Shown: positions 43,031 to 51,414 of the stretch, one piece after another
How positions within the stretch are numbered: the first letter of the stretch is position 1
Layout of the letters: every line of letters starts with the position of its first letter
Origin: Rhodovastum atsumiense
Lineage (GTDB): Bacteria > Pseudomonadota > Alphaproteobacteria > Acetobacterales > Acetobacteraceae
Length of the DNA stretch: 64,000 nucleotides
Direction: 5' to 3'
Assembly: GCF_937425535.1 (NCBI RefSeq)
Contig: NZ_OW485603.1
Location: 62,001 to 126,000, forward strand
Position numbers and translations under genes: made by a program
The notes under the pieces: model-generated
Told to the model about the DNA's origin: nothing
Database searches by the model: none
What the model saw: the letters and a program-made list of their open reading frames with translations, nothing else

Positions 43031-44241
43031 CGAGGGGCAGGCGAATGTTGCCCCCCATCATCCCCCGGGCACGGGCGCGGCTGATGACCCGCGCCCCGTT
43101 CTTCGGTGCCCTGGCGCTCGGCCTGGACTGGATCGCCGAGCCCGGGCTCGACACTATGGCAACCGACGGGCGGGCGATCTTCTACAACCCGGACTGGTGC
43201 GCGGAGATCGGGACCGAACGCACCGCGGCCGTCATCGCGCACGAGGTGCTGCATATCGTGCTGAAACACCATCTGCGTCGTGGGGCGCGTCTCCCCGGGC
43301 TGTGGAACGTCGCCGCGGATTTCGCGATCAATGCCACCTTGCTCAAGGATGGGTTTGTTCTGCCGGACGATCTGCTGATCGACCACGCGGGCCGTTTCAC
43401 CGGCCTGCCGGCGGAAGCGATCTATGAACGGCTGCTGCAGGAGCAGCCGACCCGCCCGGCACCGGCCGCGCCCGACGTTGGGCCATCTGGCCCGGGAGCA
43501 ACGTCTTTGGACGCGCCGGCCTCCTCCGGTACCGCCGGGGAACCGCGCTGGGGACAGGTTCGTGACCTGACCCAGGTGGATGGCTCACCGCTGCCGGAAA
43601 GCCGCCGGCGGCAGGCGGGTCGCGATCTCGACGTACGGATCCGGCAGGCCGCTGCCATGGCCCGGCGCGCCGGCAAACTGCCCGGCACGCTTGTGGAGAT
43701 GATCGCTGCCAGCGCGCCGCGCATCGACTGGCGTGACCGCTTTCGCCAGGTGTTCGACGGCACACGACGCGAGGCGCTTGACTGGGGACGGCCCAACCGT
43801 CGGTTTCTGCCGCATGGCCTCTATTTGCCGGGTTGGCGCCGCAGCGGCGCCGGAGTAATCGCCTTCGTGCTGGACACCTCCGGCTCGATCAGCCCGCGCG
43901 AGCTCGCCGCCTATACGGCCGAGGTGCTCGGCATCCTGGAGGAGACCAGCCCGGACCGCATCGTCCTGATCCAGTGCGACACCGCCGTCCGCCGCGTCGA
44001 GGATCTGCGGCCCGGCGAGGGCTTCGACAGCATCGAGGTCGAGGGGCGTGGGGGCACGAAGTTCCAGCCGGCGTTCGACTGGATCGCTGCGAACCTCCCG
44101 CAGGCGGCGGCGATCGTCTACGCGACCGACCTTGCCGCCGCGGACGAGCCGGTCGATCCAGGCATCCCGACGATCTGGCTGACGCCGACGCGCGGCCGGA
44201 GCACCGGCTTCGGCGAGGTCGTCACACTCGATCTGGCCTGA
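43027..44241 (+). CDS. VWA-like protein with metallopeptidase-like domain (DUF2201 type)
   Basis: The N-terminal half has an HExxH motif in AVIAHEVLHIVLKHHLRRG (about residues 70-88) and resembles putative metallopeptidase domains. The C-terminal half is a von Willebrand A-like domain with the MIDAS motif D-T-S-G-S (GVIAFVLDTSGSISPRELAA) and IVYATDLAAAD. A proline-rich linker lies between. This fits the DUF2201 architecture, a common partner of MoxR ATPases. GTG 43027 overlaps the previous stop; ATG 43045 with AGGGGCAGG upstream is an alternative. Confidence 0.8.
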   Translation: MTRGRRMLPPIIPRARARLMTRAPFFGALALGLDWIAEPGLDTMATDGRAIFYNPDWCAEIGTERTAAVIAHEVLHIVLKHHLRRGARLPGLWNVAADFAINATLLKDGFVLPDDLLIDHAGRFTGLPAEAIYERLLQEQPTRPAPAAPDVGPSGPGATSLDAPASSGTAGEPRWGQVRDLTQVDGSPLPESRRRQAGRDLDVRIRQAAAMARRAGKLPGTLVEMIAASAPRIDWRDRFRQVFDGTRREALDWGRPNRRFLPHGLYLPGWRRSGAGVIAFVLDTSGSISPRELAAYTAEVLGILEETSPDRIVLIQCDTAVRRVEDLRPGEGFDSIEVEGRGGTKFQPAFDWIAANLPQAAAIVYATDLAAADEPVDPGIPTIWLTPTRGRSTGFGEVVTLDLA

Positions 44242-44280
44242 GCGTTCCGCCGCGGCGGAGCCGCCTTGCGCGAGACAAGG

Positions 44281-44862
44281 TCAGTCGGCGTGCATCATGC
44301 CGTCGCGGCAGAGCCGCTCCGTTTCTGTGGCCAGATCGAATGGCACCCACGACTCGTTGCGCAGCGCGAAGCCGACCGCGCGCGCGACGCCCTCGGCCTC
44401 CTCGCAGCGGAGATGCGCCTCCAGCAGCCGCGTTGCCGCGTCGAGAGCAAGCCGGTCAGCGTCCACCTCCTGCGCCGGTGCGTCATGATGGCCGGCCGCC
44501 GTCATGGCCACGAACCGCTGCCGTGCTGCCTGGGCTGCCTCACCGGCCTCGTCGGCGACCCGGCAGGCGGCGACCGCCGGCGCCACCGCGGATGCCAGCA
44601 GCGCCTTCAGGGCGAGTCGGCGCTCGGGACCAGGCTCCGCGCGCACGTGGTTGAGGATGTGCCCGGCCGTCTCCCGGTCCACCACGTGCCGCAGCATGGC
44701 GTCGGGCACAGGCAGCCCGAACGTCTCGGCACGCTGAAGCACCTGCCGCACATCCGGTGCCAGTTCGCGAAGCAGATCGAGCGTCGGATGCATCCGGTGT
44801 TCGATCGGGAACCGCACGACATTCGTGGCGGCGTTCTGCGAACCGCTCATTGCTTTCTCCAT
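44281..44862 (-). CDS. Hypothetical protein, paralogue of 50619-51188
   Basis: No known family was recognised. The N-terminal stretch NVVRFPIEHRMHPTLDLLRE, LAPDVRQVLQRAETFGLP is clearly related to the product of 50619-51188 (NVVRFPVELRARPSLELLHD). Both end with an EAxGVARAV...WVPFD motif. The middle is helical with possible coiled-coil. Start ATG 44862, or 44850, which has GGAG in front. Transcription is opposite to the VWA block. Function is unknown; the duplication within 6 kb suggests a role tied to this element. Confidence 0.6.
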   Translation of the reverse strand: MEKAMSGSQNAATNVVRFPIEHRMHPTLDLLRELAPDVRQVLQRAETFGLPVPDAMLRHVVDRETAGHILNHVRAEPGPERRLALKALLASAVAPAVAACRVADEAGEAAQAARQRFVAMTAAGHHDAPAQEVDADRLALDAATRLLEAHLRCEEAEGVARAVGFALRNESWVPFDLATETERLCRDGMMHAD

Positions 44863-45139
44863 GTCCTGCCCGTCCCTGCTACGGTCCGATGCCGGCAGGC
44901 GACAAGCCTCTCCGCTGAATGTGAAGGCTTTCCTGGCCGGGATGGGCACCAGCCGCCGGGGACGATGTCTCGGGAACAGCGGACTGCCGGCATTCCGGCC
45001 AGGCATCGCGGGCTTCCCCATCGGCGCCTGGAGGCGGGCGGCGGCATCGTCACGGTCACCTTCCGGGTCAGCGCCATGCGAGCGCTGAGCTGCCGCGATC
45101 CGGGACCATTGTCTCGATCGGCAGCCAAATCAGCCTTAT

Positions 45140-45330
45140 GTGGACGACCCCCGAGGATCAAGCGGCAACAACACTTTCTTGCTTGTGTGCGGCTGGCTGG
45201 AAAAGTACTCCTCCCTGGAGGAACTGCGCACGCCCCTGGCCGAGGCCAAGGCCACCGAGCTCAAGGCGCTCGAGGCAGATCTGGCCGCCAATGATAACCG
45301 GGACAGGAACGACCAGACGCTAACGGCTGG
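45140..45330 (+). CDS. Possible small or broken gene
   Basis: The stretch encodes NTFLLVCGWLEKYSSLEELR and TPLAEAKATELKALEADLAA, which looks protein-like. No clear start signal and no natural end is seen: the frame runs on to 45532 into the next gene. It may be a remnant. The remaining DNA from 44863 to 45417 holds no other recognisable gene. Confidence 0.25.
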
Positions 45331-45417
45331 GGGGCAGCCTGAGAGGGGGCCTCCTACAACTCGCCACATGCTGCCCGGCACACTATCTATTGCCCTGTTG
45401 CCCCACGGAGCAAGGCC

Positions 45418-45639
45418 ATGCCTGACCAGAGTGTCCCCGCTGCGCCTTCTCCCGCCTGGGCCAGCTTCGAGGCGGTCGAGGAGGCAGCCCGAGCGGCCCG
45501 TGCCCATCGCGTCGCGAGCGGCGAGGTTATGACGTATATGGCCGATGGGTGGGTCGTCCGCGAGTATCCGGACGGCCATATCGAGCGCCTGGCACCCGTT
45601 GCCGAGTTCCGGGACGAGGACTTCCCGTATCCGGCATGA
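45418..45639 (+). CDS. Small protein upstream of zeta-like kinase (73 aa), possible antitoxin
   Basis: An acidic protein with a helical stretch (SFEAVEEAARAARAHRVASG) and a beta-rich tail (VMTYMADGWVVREYPDGHIE). The stop overlaps the start of the next gene (ATGA), and the gene order matches a type II antitoxin-toxin pair. Proteins of this short type frequently precede zeta-like genes in Proteobacteria. The antitoxin role is inferred from context only. ATG 45418 lies six bases after CACGGAGCAAGG. Confidence 0.5.
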   Translation: MPDQSVPAAPSPAWASFEAVEEAARAARAHRVASGEVMTYMADGWVVREYPDGHIERLAPVAEFRDEDFPYPA

Positions 45640-46220
45640 CGCGCCTGCTCGTCCATGCCGGGCCGAACGGCTCAGGAAAGAGCAGCCTGCGTGACCAAGA
45701 TGCCCAGCCGGATCCGGTCGAGGTGGTGATCGACCCTGACCAGATCGCCCGTGGCCTGAACCCAGCCAACCCACGCGCGGCCGGCCGCACCGCCGGAAAG
45801 GCCGCGCTCACGCTCTTCGGGCACAGTCTGGCGGCGCACAGGTCGATTTCACTGGAGACGACCCTTGCGGGGCCCTCCGTTCTGCGTCGCTTCCGGGCCG
45901 CCAAGGCGGCCGGCTATGACATCGAACTCCGCTACGTTGCCCTGGAGACCGTGGCGCTGAACATCCAGCGCGTGTGTGGAGCGTGCCGCCAGGAGCGGCC
46001 TTTCATCGCGCCAGCAGATATCCGGCGCCGCTATTCGGCCAGCCTCGCCAATCTTCCGGAGGCCCTGGCCATCGTGGACCGGGGGATCCTGGCTGACAAC
46101 TCCGGCGCGGTGCATCGGGTGGTTCTGGAGATGGCCGAGCAGCGGATCACCCGCACCGTGCCGGACCTGCCGGGCTGGTTGCTGCCCCTGATGCCGCAGA
46201 TCAGGTCCCTGCGGTCCTGA
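45636..46220 (+). CDS. Zeta-toxin-like P-loop kinase (194 aa)
   Basis: Walker A is HAGPNGSGKSSLRD at residues 6-19, and the sequence HRSISLETTLAGPSVLRRF matches the zeta/UDP-GlcNAc-kinase-like family pattern. Zeta toxins phosphorylate UDP-amino sugars and stop wall synthesis. The short protein upstream may neutralise it. The domain is compact and near the lower size limit. A stand-alone nucleotide or sugar kinase is the alternative. The 3' end converges with the next gene and overlaps it by 20 bp. Confidence 0.7.
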   Translation: MTRLLVHAGPNGSGKSSLRDQDAQPDPVEVVIDPDQIARGLNPANPRAAGRTAGKAALTLFGHSLAAHRSISLETTLAGPSVLRRFRAAKAAGYDIELRYVALETVALNIQRVCGACRQERPFIAPADIRRRYSASLANLPEALAIVDRGILADNSGAVHRVVLEMAEQRITRTVPDLPGWLLPLMPQIRSLRS

Positions 46221-46749
46221 TCCGCTGGAGGTCCAGCACACCCTTCGCGCCCCAGCCCGTGGCCCCGGTCGGCACTTCCGGCCGGAAGTGCTCGTACAGG
46301 CGGAAACCGACCCTGTTCAGTTCTTCCGGCTCCATGGACCGCGCCAATTCCTCCATGGCATGCCGCACGGCCGGCAGGTCCTCCCCGAACGCCCGCTCGA
46401 CGTAGCCAGCCGCCGCCTTCGGTGCGGCTGGCTTGTCGTGATCGAGGGCTCGGACGGAGCCTTTCTCCTCCACCACCGGCACATCGCGGCCGAGCAGATG
46501 CACGGCTTTCGGCGCGTGCGTCCTCTCCTTCTGCAGCTTGCGGGCCTCGTCGCGCAGGTCGCCCACCTCCCGGTGATCCTCGGCGATGCCGAGCGCCTTC
46601 GCCTTCACCCGCGCGCTCGAGCCGGCGACAGCTCGGCCGAGCGTGATCGCGGCATCCCGGTCATAGCCCAGCCGCTCGGCAACCACGGCCGCCCAAAGCG
46701 TCAGGACCGGCGCCCGGTTAACCCTGATCCCGTCCTTCGTCTCGGCCAT
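46201..46749 (-). CDS. Conserved hypothetical protein (182 aa)
   Basis: No domain name can be given. The N-terminus MAETKDGIRVNRAPVLTLWA, AVVAERLGYDRDAAITLGRA looks like a known but uncharacterised family, with A-V-A-G and K-A-K-A-L-G-I following. The middle part is charged, and the C-terminal helical part (DLPAVRHAMEELARSMEPEE) may bind a partner. Start ATG 46749 is preceded by CAGGAGGCAGCGC. The gene is divergent from the ParB-like gene across a 325-bp gap (46750-47074) with no other gene. Confidence 0.6.
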   Translation of the reverse strand: MAETKDGIRVNRAPVLTLWAAVVAERLGYDRDAAITLGRAVAGSSARVKAKALGIAEDHREVGDLRDEARKLQKERTHAPKAVHLLGRDVPVVEEKGSVRALDHDKPAAPKAAAGYVERAFGEDLPAVRHAMEELARSMEPEELNRVGFRLYEHFRPEVPTGATGWGAKGVLDLQRIRTAGT

Positions 46750-47074
46750 GCGCTGCCTCCTGTTCATCTCTCCCAACGGGGCAAGACGCCGGGAGATGCG
46801 TCCTCGCGGCACCTCCCTCCGGCACTGGCCGGAACTGAAACTGCTCCGGCGGGTGCGCACACAAGAGGCCAGGCGAGCATGGAGGAATGGGAACGGGTGG
46901 CATCGCATCCGTCCCGGCACCGCTGCGCTCCATCGCCGGTCACGCACCCCGGCCGGCTGGGCCGCAGCCCTCCGGGCCGCGTCCCATAGCGCCGGCTCGG
47001 GCCGCTCACCGGCAATGGTGCCAGGCCGACCGCGCTGCGCGTCGGGTGGGGTCAAGCAACCAGGAGTGACCGCA

Positions 47075-48823
47075 ATGGAACTCAGGACCGTCAATCCCCG
47101 CAGACTGAAGTTCAACCCGAACAATCCCCGCCGTACCAAGGCAACACCGGAACAGGACGCCCAGCTGGTCGCCAGCCTGCGTAAAATCGGTCTGCTCCAG
47201 CCTCCGGTGGTCCGTCCCATCGACAACAAGCTGATCATCGTTGCCGGCGAGCGCCGCGTCCGCTGCGCCATCAAGGCCGAGATGACGGAAATCCCAGTGC
47301 TGGTGCGCGATGCCGATGACGGCGCCGACGCGGTACGCAGCTTCGCTGAAAACATCGTGCGGGCGCAGATGGGGCCAGTAGACCAGTGGCGGGCAATCGA
47401 GGCCCTGATCGGCGACGACTGGACCGAGGAAGCCATCGCTGCTGCCTTCGCCTATCCCGTCCGCTTCATCCGTCGCCTGCGCCTGTTGGCGAATATCCAC
47501 CCTACGATCCTGGATCACATCGCCAAAGGCGACATGCCCCGCGAGGAGGAGATCCGCATCATCGCCGCGGCGGCACTGGAGGAACAGGCCGAAATTTGGA
47601 AAAGGCATAAGCCGAAGCGCGGCGAGACGGCTACCTGGTGGGACATCGCCCGCCCTTTGCAGAAAACCCGTCTGCTGAAACAACACGCCCGTTTCGACGA
47701 TGACAGCACCCGCCGTCATGGGATTGTTTGGGAAGACGATTTGTTCGGCCCCGGCGACGAGGACAACCTCTACACCACCCAGGTGGACGCGTTCTTTGCC
47801 GCGCAGGAGGAATGGCTCACTGCCAACTTGCCGCAAAACGGCGTACTGCTCACAGTGGATCAGTGGGGCCGGCCGGACCTGCCGCCCAGGGCCCAACGTA
47901 TCTGGAGCACACCAGGTCCCGAGGATCGCATCGGCCATTATCTCGACCGGCGCACCGGTGAGGTGGAAACCGTCACCTTCCGTCTACCCCCACCGAAAAC
48001 AGCCAAAGCCGTCGCCACGAAAGGCGATGGCACCACGGCCGCCACCGGTAACCCGCTCCCCTCGCGTCCCGATGTGACCCAGAAGGGCGTCACGATGATC
48101 GGCGACTTCCGCACCGATGCGCTGCACGAGGCCCTGCAGGAAAGCCCCGCCGACGATTCTGTGCTGATCGGCCTACTGGTGCTGGCGCTGGCGGGGCAGA
48201 ATGTGTCGGTCCACTCGCCCCGCGCGCACAGCCGGTTCGACCGTCTGGCGGTGGCTGGACGCCTGATCGAGGGCGGCATGCTGACCAACGATGTCAGCCT
48301 GCTGCGCGCGGCGGCCCGCGAGATGCTTCGCTCCGTGCTGTCGTGCCGGGAGGGGATGACGAGCAGCGGCATGGTGGCACGGATTGCCGGCGATATCCTC
48401 GGCGCCGACCGGTTCCTGCCGAATATGGCAACCGAGGAATTCCTGTCCTGCCTGAGCAAAGCGGCCATCGAGCAGGTCGCCAGGGCCGAGAACGTCCTGC
48501 CGCGCGACACCGGCAAAGCTACCCGCGCGGCGCTGATCGGGCATGTCGGGCGGGGGACCTATCTCCTGCCGGCGGCACGGTTTGCGCTCACCGAGGCCGA
48601 GCGGACAAAGCTGCAGGAGAGCCTCTCGATTGCGTCCAGGGAGGGCCTCACGGATGAGGACGTCGACCCTGACGAGGCGTGGAACGACCAAGCCGAAGGC
48701 ACCGATGAACCCGACGATGCCGTGCTTGATACATCGAATAAGCCGTCCAAGCCGAATGGTGGTGCCAATGAGGACGAGCGCATGACACCACCAACGATGC
48801 CCAGGCACCGCGCCGCGGCCTGA
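47075..48823 (+). CDS. ParB/RepB/Spo0J-family protein (582 aa)
   Basis: The N-terminal ParB CTPase/nuclease-like domain has NPNNPRRTKATPEQDAQLVA, the box IIVAGERRVRCAIKAEM and ENIVRAQMGPVDQWRAIEAL. An HTH region follows (WTEEAIAAAFAYPVRFIRRL). The remaining 330 residues form a long C-terminal extension unlike chromosomal ParB, with an acidic tail (EAWNDQAEGTDEPDDAVLD). No parA lies next to it, so it may be a plasmid regulator or nuclease-like ParB homologue and not a classical partition protein. Start ATG 47075 follows CAGGAGTGACCGCA. Confidence 0.78.
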   Translation: MELRTVNPRRLKFNPNNPRRTKATPEQDAQLVASLRKIGLLQPPVVRPIDNKLIIVAGERRVRCAIKAEMTEIPVLVRDADDGADAVRSFAENIVRAQMGPVDQWRAIEALIGDDWTEEAIAAAFAYPVRFIRRLRLLANIHPTILDHIAKGDMPREEEIRIIAAAALEEQAEIWKRHKPKRGETATWWDIARPLQKTRLLKQHARFDDDSTRRHGIVWEDDLFGPGDEDNLYTTQVDAFFAAQEEWLTANLPQNGVLLTVDQWGRPDLPPRAQRIWSTPGPEDRIGHYLDRRTGEVETVTFRLPPPKTAKAVATKGDGTTAATGNPLPSRPDVTQKGVTMIGDFRTDALHEALQESPADDSVLIGLLVLALAGQNVSVHSPRAHSRFDRLAVAGRLIEGGMLTNDVSLLRAAAREMLRSVLSCREGMTSSGMVARIAGDILGADRFLPNMATEEFLSCLSKAAIEQVARAENVLPRDTGKATRAALIGHVGRGTYLLPAARFALTEAERTKLQESLSIASREGLTDEDVDPDEAWNDQAEGTDEPDDAVLDTSNKPSKPNGGANEDERMTPPTMPRHRAAA

Positions 48824-48883
48824 TCCATTCGGCGGCCTCACAGGGCCCCTGCGGCTTACCCGCTTTCTGGCAAGGAGGACCAC

Positions 48884-49015
48884 ATGGACCGGGACACCAT
48901 CATGGCGCGTCTCGCCATGCGTCGCAGTCGCCGCCAACACAAATGCATCGGCGCCTGCCGTAGCGAGAGAGCGGCGGCCTGCGTGATCTCCCCCGGCGTG
49001 GTCCCGCCGTCGTAG
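48884..49015 (+). CDS. Possible small basic Cys-containing protein (43 aa)
   Basis: ATG 48884 follows the very strong ribosome-binding site AAGGAGG. The predicted product is arginine-rich (MARLAMRRSRRQ) with three cysteines. No homologue was recognised. The rest of 48824-49181 holds nothing else. Confidence 0.35.
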   Translation: MDRDTIMARLAMRRSRRQHKCIGACRSERAAACVISPGVVPPS

Positions 49016-49181
49016 AGACGCGGAACGGCGTAGACGCCTCAGGGTCTGCCGCCGCCTTTTGATTGACAGTCGTCAGTAGGGAGAATCTGCTCGCAGTCTG
49101 CGAGAAGGGGGCGACTACGGCTAATTGGGCCAGTGTTGGGCGGCTCTGGGTCGTCCGCCACCGATGCCAGAAGGATCAGCG

Positions 49182-49958
49182 ATGTCGACGAAGATCAGCG
49201 GTTTATTTCATTATCCAGTGAAAGGATTGAGCGCACAGGCTCTGTCCAGCGTCCGATTGGTCTCGGGCGAGGGCTTTCCGCTCGACCGTGTCTACGGTCT
49301 TGCGCGCCACGACAGCGGCTATGATCCGGTGGACTACAAGCCACTCCCGAAGACGCGTTTCATCGTGCTTGTGAAAGAGGAGCGGCTGGCCGCCCTATCC
49401 ACTTTCGTCGACCGCGACACGAGGAGGCTCGAAATCCGCGTGCAGGGCCAGCTGGTGCTCCAGGAGGAACTGGAGACCGAGGTAGGCCGGAACAACGTGA
49501 GCAGGTTCTTCTCGACCATGTTTGACCTGAACGGTGGGCAGGAGCCGGTCGTGGCCGTCGGCGGTGAGAATCGCTTCACCGACATCTCCGTGCATTCGAA
49601 GGCGATGATGAACGCCATCTCGCTGGTCAACCTGAACAGCGTCAGGGATCTCGGAGCCCGGACAAACGCGGAGATCGACCCTCTGAGGTTCCGTGCCAAC
49701 CTCTACTTCGACGGGCTGGACGCCTTCCAGGAACTGGAGATGTTGGGACGGGAGATCCAGGTTGGCCCGGCCAGGCTCAGGATATTCAGGCGGACGCGGC
49801 GGTGCGCCGCAACCGATGTCGATCCCGTCACTGCCGAGCGGAACATGACAATCCCTCGCTCCCTCATGCAGCATTTCGGCCACGCCGACATGGGCGTCTA
49901 TGCCGAGGTCCTGGAAGGGGGCGTCGTCGAGATTGGCTCCCCGATCTCCATCGGCTGA
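49182..49958 (+). CDS. MOSC-domain protein (258 aa)
   Basis: An N-terminal MOSC beta-barrel domain (MSTKISGLFHYPVKGLSAQA, FPLDRVYGLARHD) and a C-terminal MOSC domain with the conserved cysteine in RRTRRCAATDVDP are visible. MOSC proteins bind molybdenum cofactor or sulfur and act in detoxification or sulfur transfer. They are often linked to a ferredoxin-reductase-type protein, a remnant of which follows here. ATG 49182 with AGAAGGATCAGCG upstream is chosen over an earlier in-frame ATG at 49164. Confidence 0.85.
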   Translation: MSTKISGLFHYPVKGLSAQALSSVRLVSGEGFPLDRVYGLARHDSGYDPVDYKPLPKTRFIVLVKEERLAALSTFVDRDTRRLEIRVQGQLVLQEELETEVGRNNVSRFFSTMFDLNGGQEPVVAVGGENRFTDISVHSKAMMNAISLVNLNSVRDLGARTNAEIDPLRFRANLYFDGLDAFQELEMLGREIQVGPARLRIFRRTRRCAATDVDPVTAERNMTIPRSLMQHFGHADMGVYAEVLEGGVVEIGSPISIG

Positions 49959-49963
49959 GGAGC

Positions 49964-50227
49964 ATGGTCATGACCCTGGAAAACAGCCTGATGCTCGTGG
50001 TGCACTCGCGACGGATGCTGACCGAGACCGTCTGCGAGTTCGACCTGAGACGGACGGTGGCGATCTGCCCGCCTTCGAGGCAGGCGGCAGCCTGATCGTG
50101 CGGCCCCCCTGTTCCGAGCTGCGGAACTATTCGCTGTGCGACGACGACCGAGAGCGGCACCGATACGTCATCGCCGTGAAGTGCGAGGCGGCCTCGCGCG
50201 GCAGTTCGCGGAGCATGCATGAGTCGG
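49964..50227 (+). pseudogene. Remnant of a PDR/VanB-type ferredoxin reductase gene
   Basis: The first frame encodes LMLVVHSRRMLTETVCEFDL. After a frameshift near 50045 a second frame gives GDLPAFEAGGSLIVRPPCSE, LRNYSLCDDDRERHRYVIAV and ASRGSSRSMHESALG. This is the FAD-binding start of phthalate-dioxygenase-reductase-like proteins (Y-S-L-C for flavin binding). The NAD and [2Fe-2S] domains are missing. It lies right after the MOSC gene, a usual neighbour, so a fused or paired system has decayed. Confidence 0.75.
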
Positions 50228-50618
50228 CTTTGGGTTGAACACGGCGCTTCGCGTCCGCAGCATCCAGCGTCTGGCGTGTGCGCCCCGGCCGGGATCTTGT
50301 CCTCGGGCATGCTCATGCTTCCCAGCAGCGCATCGGTCCTCACGGTCAGGCGCGACCCCGGTGCGCCCTATTGCTGCACCAACTCAAGCTCTGTGCTTTT
50401 GGAACCTGTATCTCGGGGTGCAGGTACCATGGGGCAGGTCGCCGAACTCTGCGAGAACGACCACTGGCAGACAGGACGATGAATCGAGGATTGCCTGCGC
50501 GCAGGAGATCCAGCCACTATCGCAGGGATAACCGGCCTGAACAGCTGGATACCAGAATGAGCAGGCTGCAGCGAGGCCGGAGGCAAACCCCCGGCCAGCA
50601 GCGATCATCCCCCAAAGG
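50228..50618. other. Gap without recognisable gene
   Basis: Some 390 bp between the reductase remnant and the convergent 50619 gene show no coding sequence with plausible composition, no repeat and no IS end. Decayed reductase DNA may be present beyond recognition. Confidence 0.4.
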
Positions 50619-51188
50619 TCAGGCCGTCTTGGCGGAGCCGAAGAACAGCGCTTCTGCCTCTGCATGCACATCGAACGGTACCCAGGGCCCACCGCGGCGT
50701 GCATAATCGACCGCCCGCGCTACGCCAAAGGCTTCTTCAGCGTGCTGGTGTGCCAGCAGGGTCAGTTCGGCTACGGTCTCAGTCAGTGCATCGGCACGCG
50801 CCTGCAGGCCGGACGCGGAGAAGCTGCCTGCCACCAACGCCTGCGCCGCCTGCATTTGCATCTGTTGAGCTTCCTGATCAGCCTTAAACGCATTCCGGCA
50901 TGCGGCTACCGCCGTTTCCAGCACGGGACGCAGCAGAGCATCCAATGCTGCCCGCCGTGCCTCATCTGGTCCAGACGGCACCCGCGCCTGGATGAGCTCG
51001 GCAGTGCGCCGGTCCGCCTGATCGCGCAGACCGGATGGTGGTTCGTCAAGACCGAACGCTTCAGAGATGATATCGATCCGCCGGCTGTCTGGCGCCAGAT
51101 CATGCAGCAGTTCCAGGCTGGGCCTGGCCCGTAGTTCCACGGGGAAACGCACGACGTTCCGTGTCCCGGGGATGATCTCGACCCGCAT
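50619..51188 (-). CDS. Hypothetical protein, paralogue of 44281-44862
   Basis: This second copy of the unknown family has NVVRFPVELRARPSLELLHD, LAPDSRRIDIISEAFGLDEP and the C-terminal EEAFGVARAVDYARRGGPWV, PFDVHAEAEALF. The helical middle contains many Q and A residues (FKADQEAQQMQMQAAQALVA) and may form a coiled coil. Start ATG 51188 follows GAGGAGAGAACA; in-frame ATGs further upstream have no such site. Function is unknown. Confidence 0.6.
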   Translation of the reverse strand: MRVEIIPGTRNVVRFPVELRARPSLELLHDLAPDSRRIDIISEAFGLDEPPSGLRDQADRRTAELIQARVPSGPDEARRAALDALLRPVLETAVAACRNAFKADQEAQQMQMQAAQALVAGSFSASGLQARADALTETVAELTLLAHQHAEEAFGVARAVDYARRGGPWVPFDVHAEAEALFFGSAKTA

Positions 51189-51414
51189 TGTTCTCTCCTC
51201 AATGAGAAGTGGCAGTGTAGCTTCCATGCTGAGGAAATCAAGTAATTCGTTGATAAGAACTGGACTTTTCTGTTTGATCATGTGAAAAACCCGCAAGGAT
51301 AGGCAAGATCTGCGGACGGCTGTGTGAACCCTGACTGCAGCTCACGCAAACGGGAATTCTCAAGAGACATTTGCATACACGTGTTCGTATACTGGCAACG
51401 ATCTGAGATGTGTG

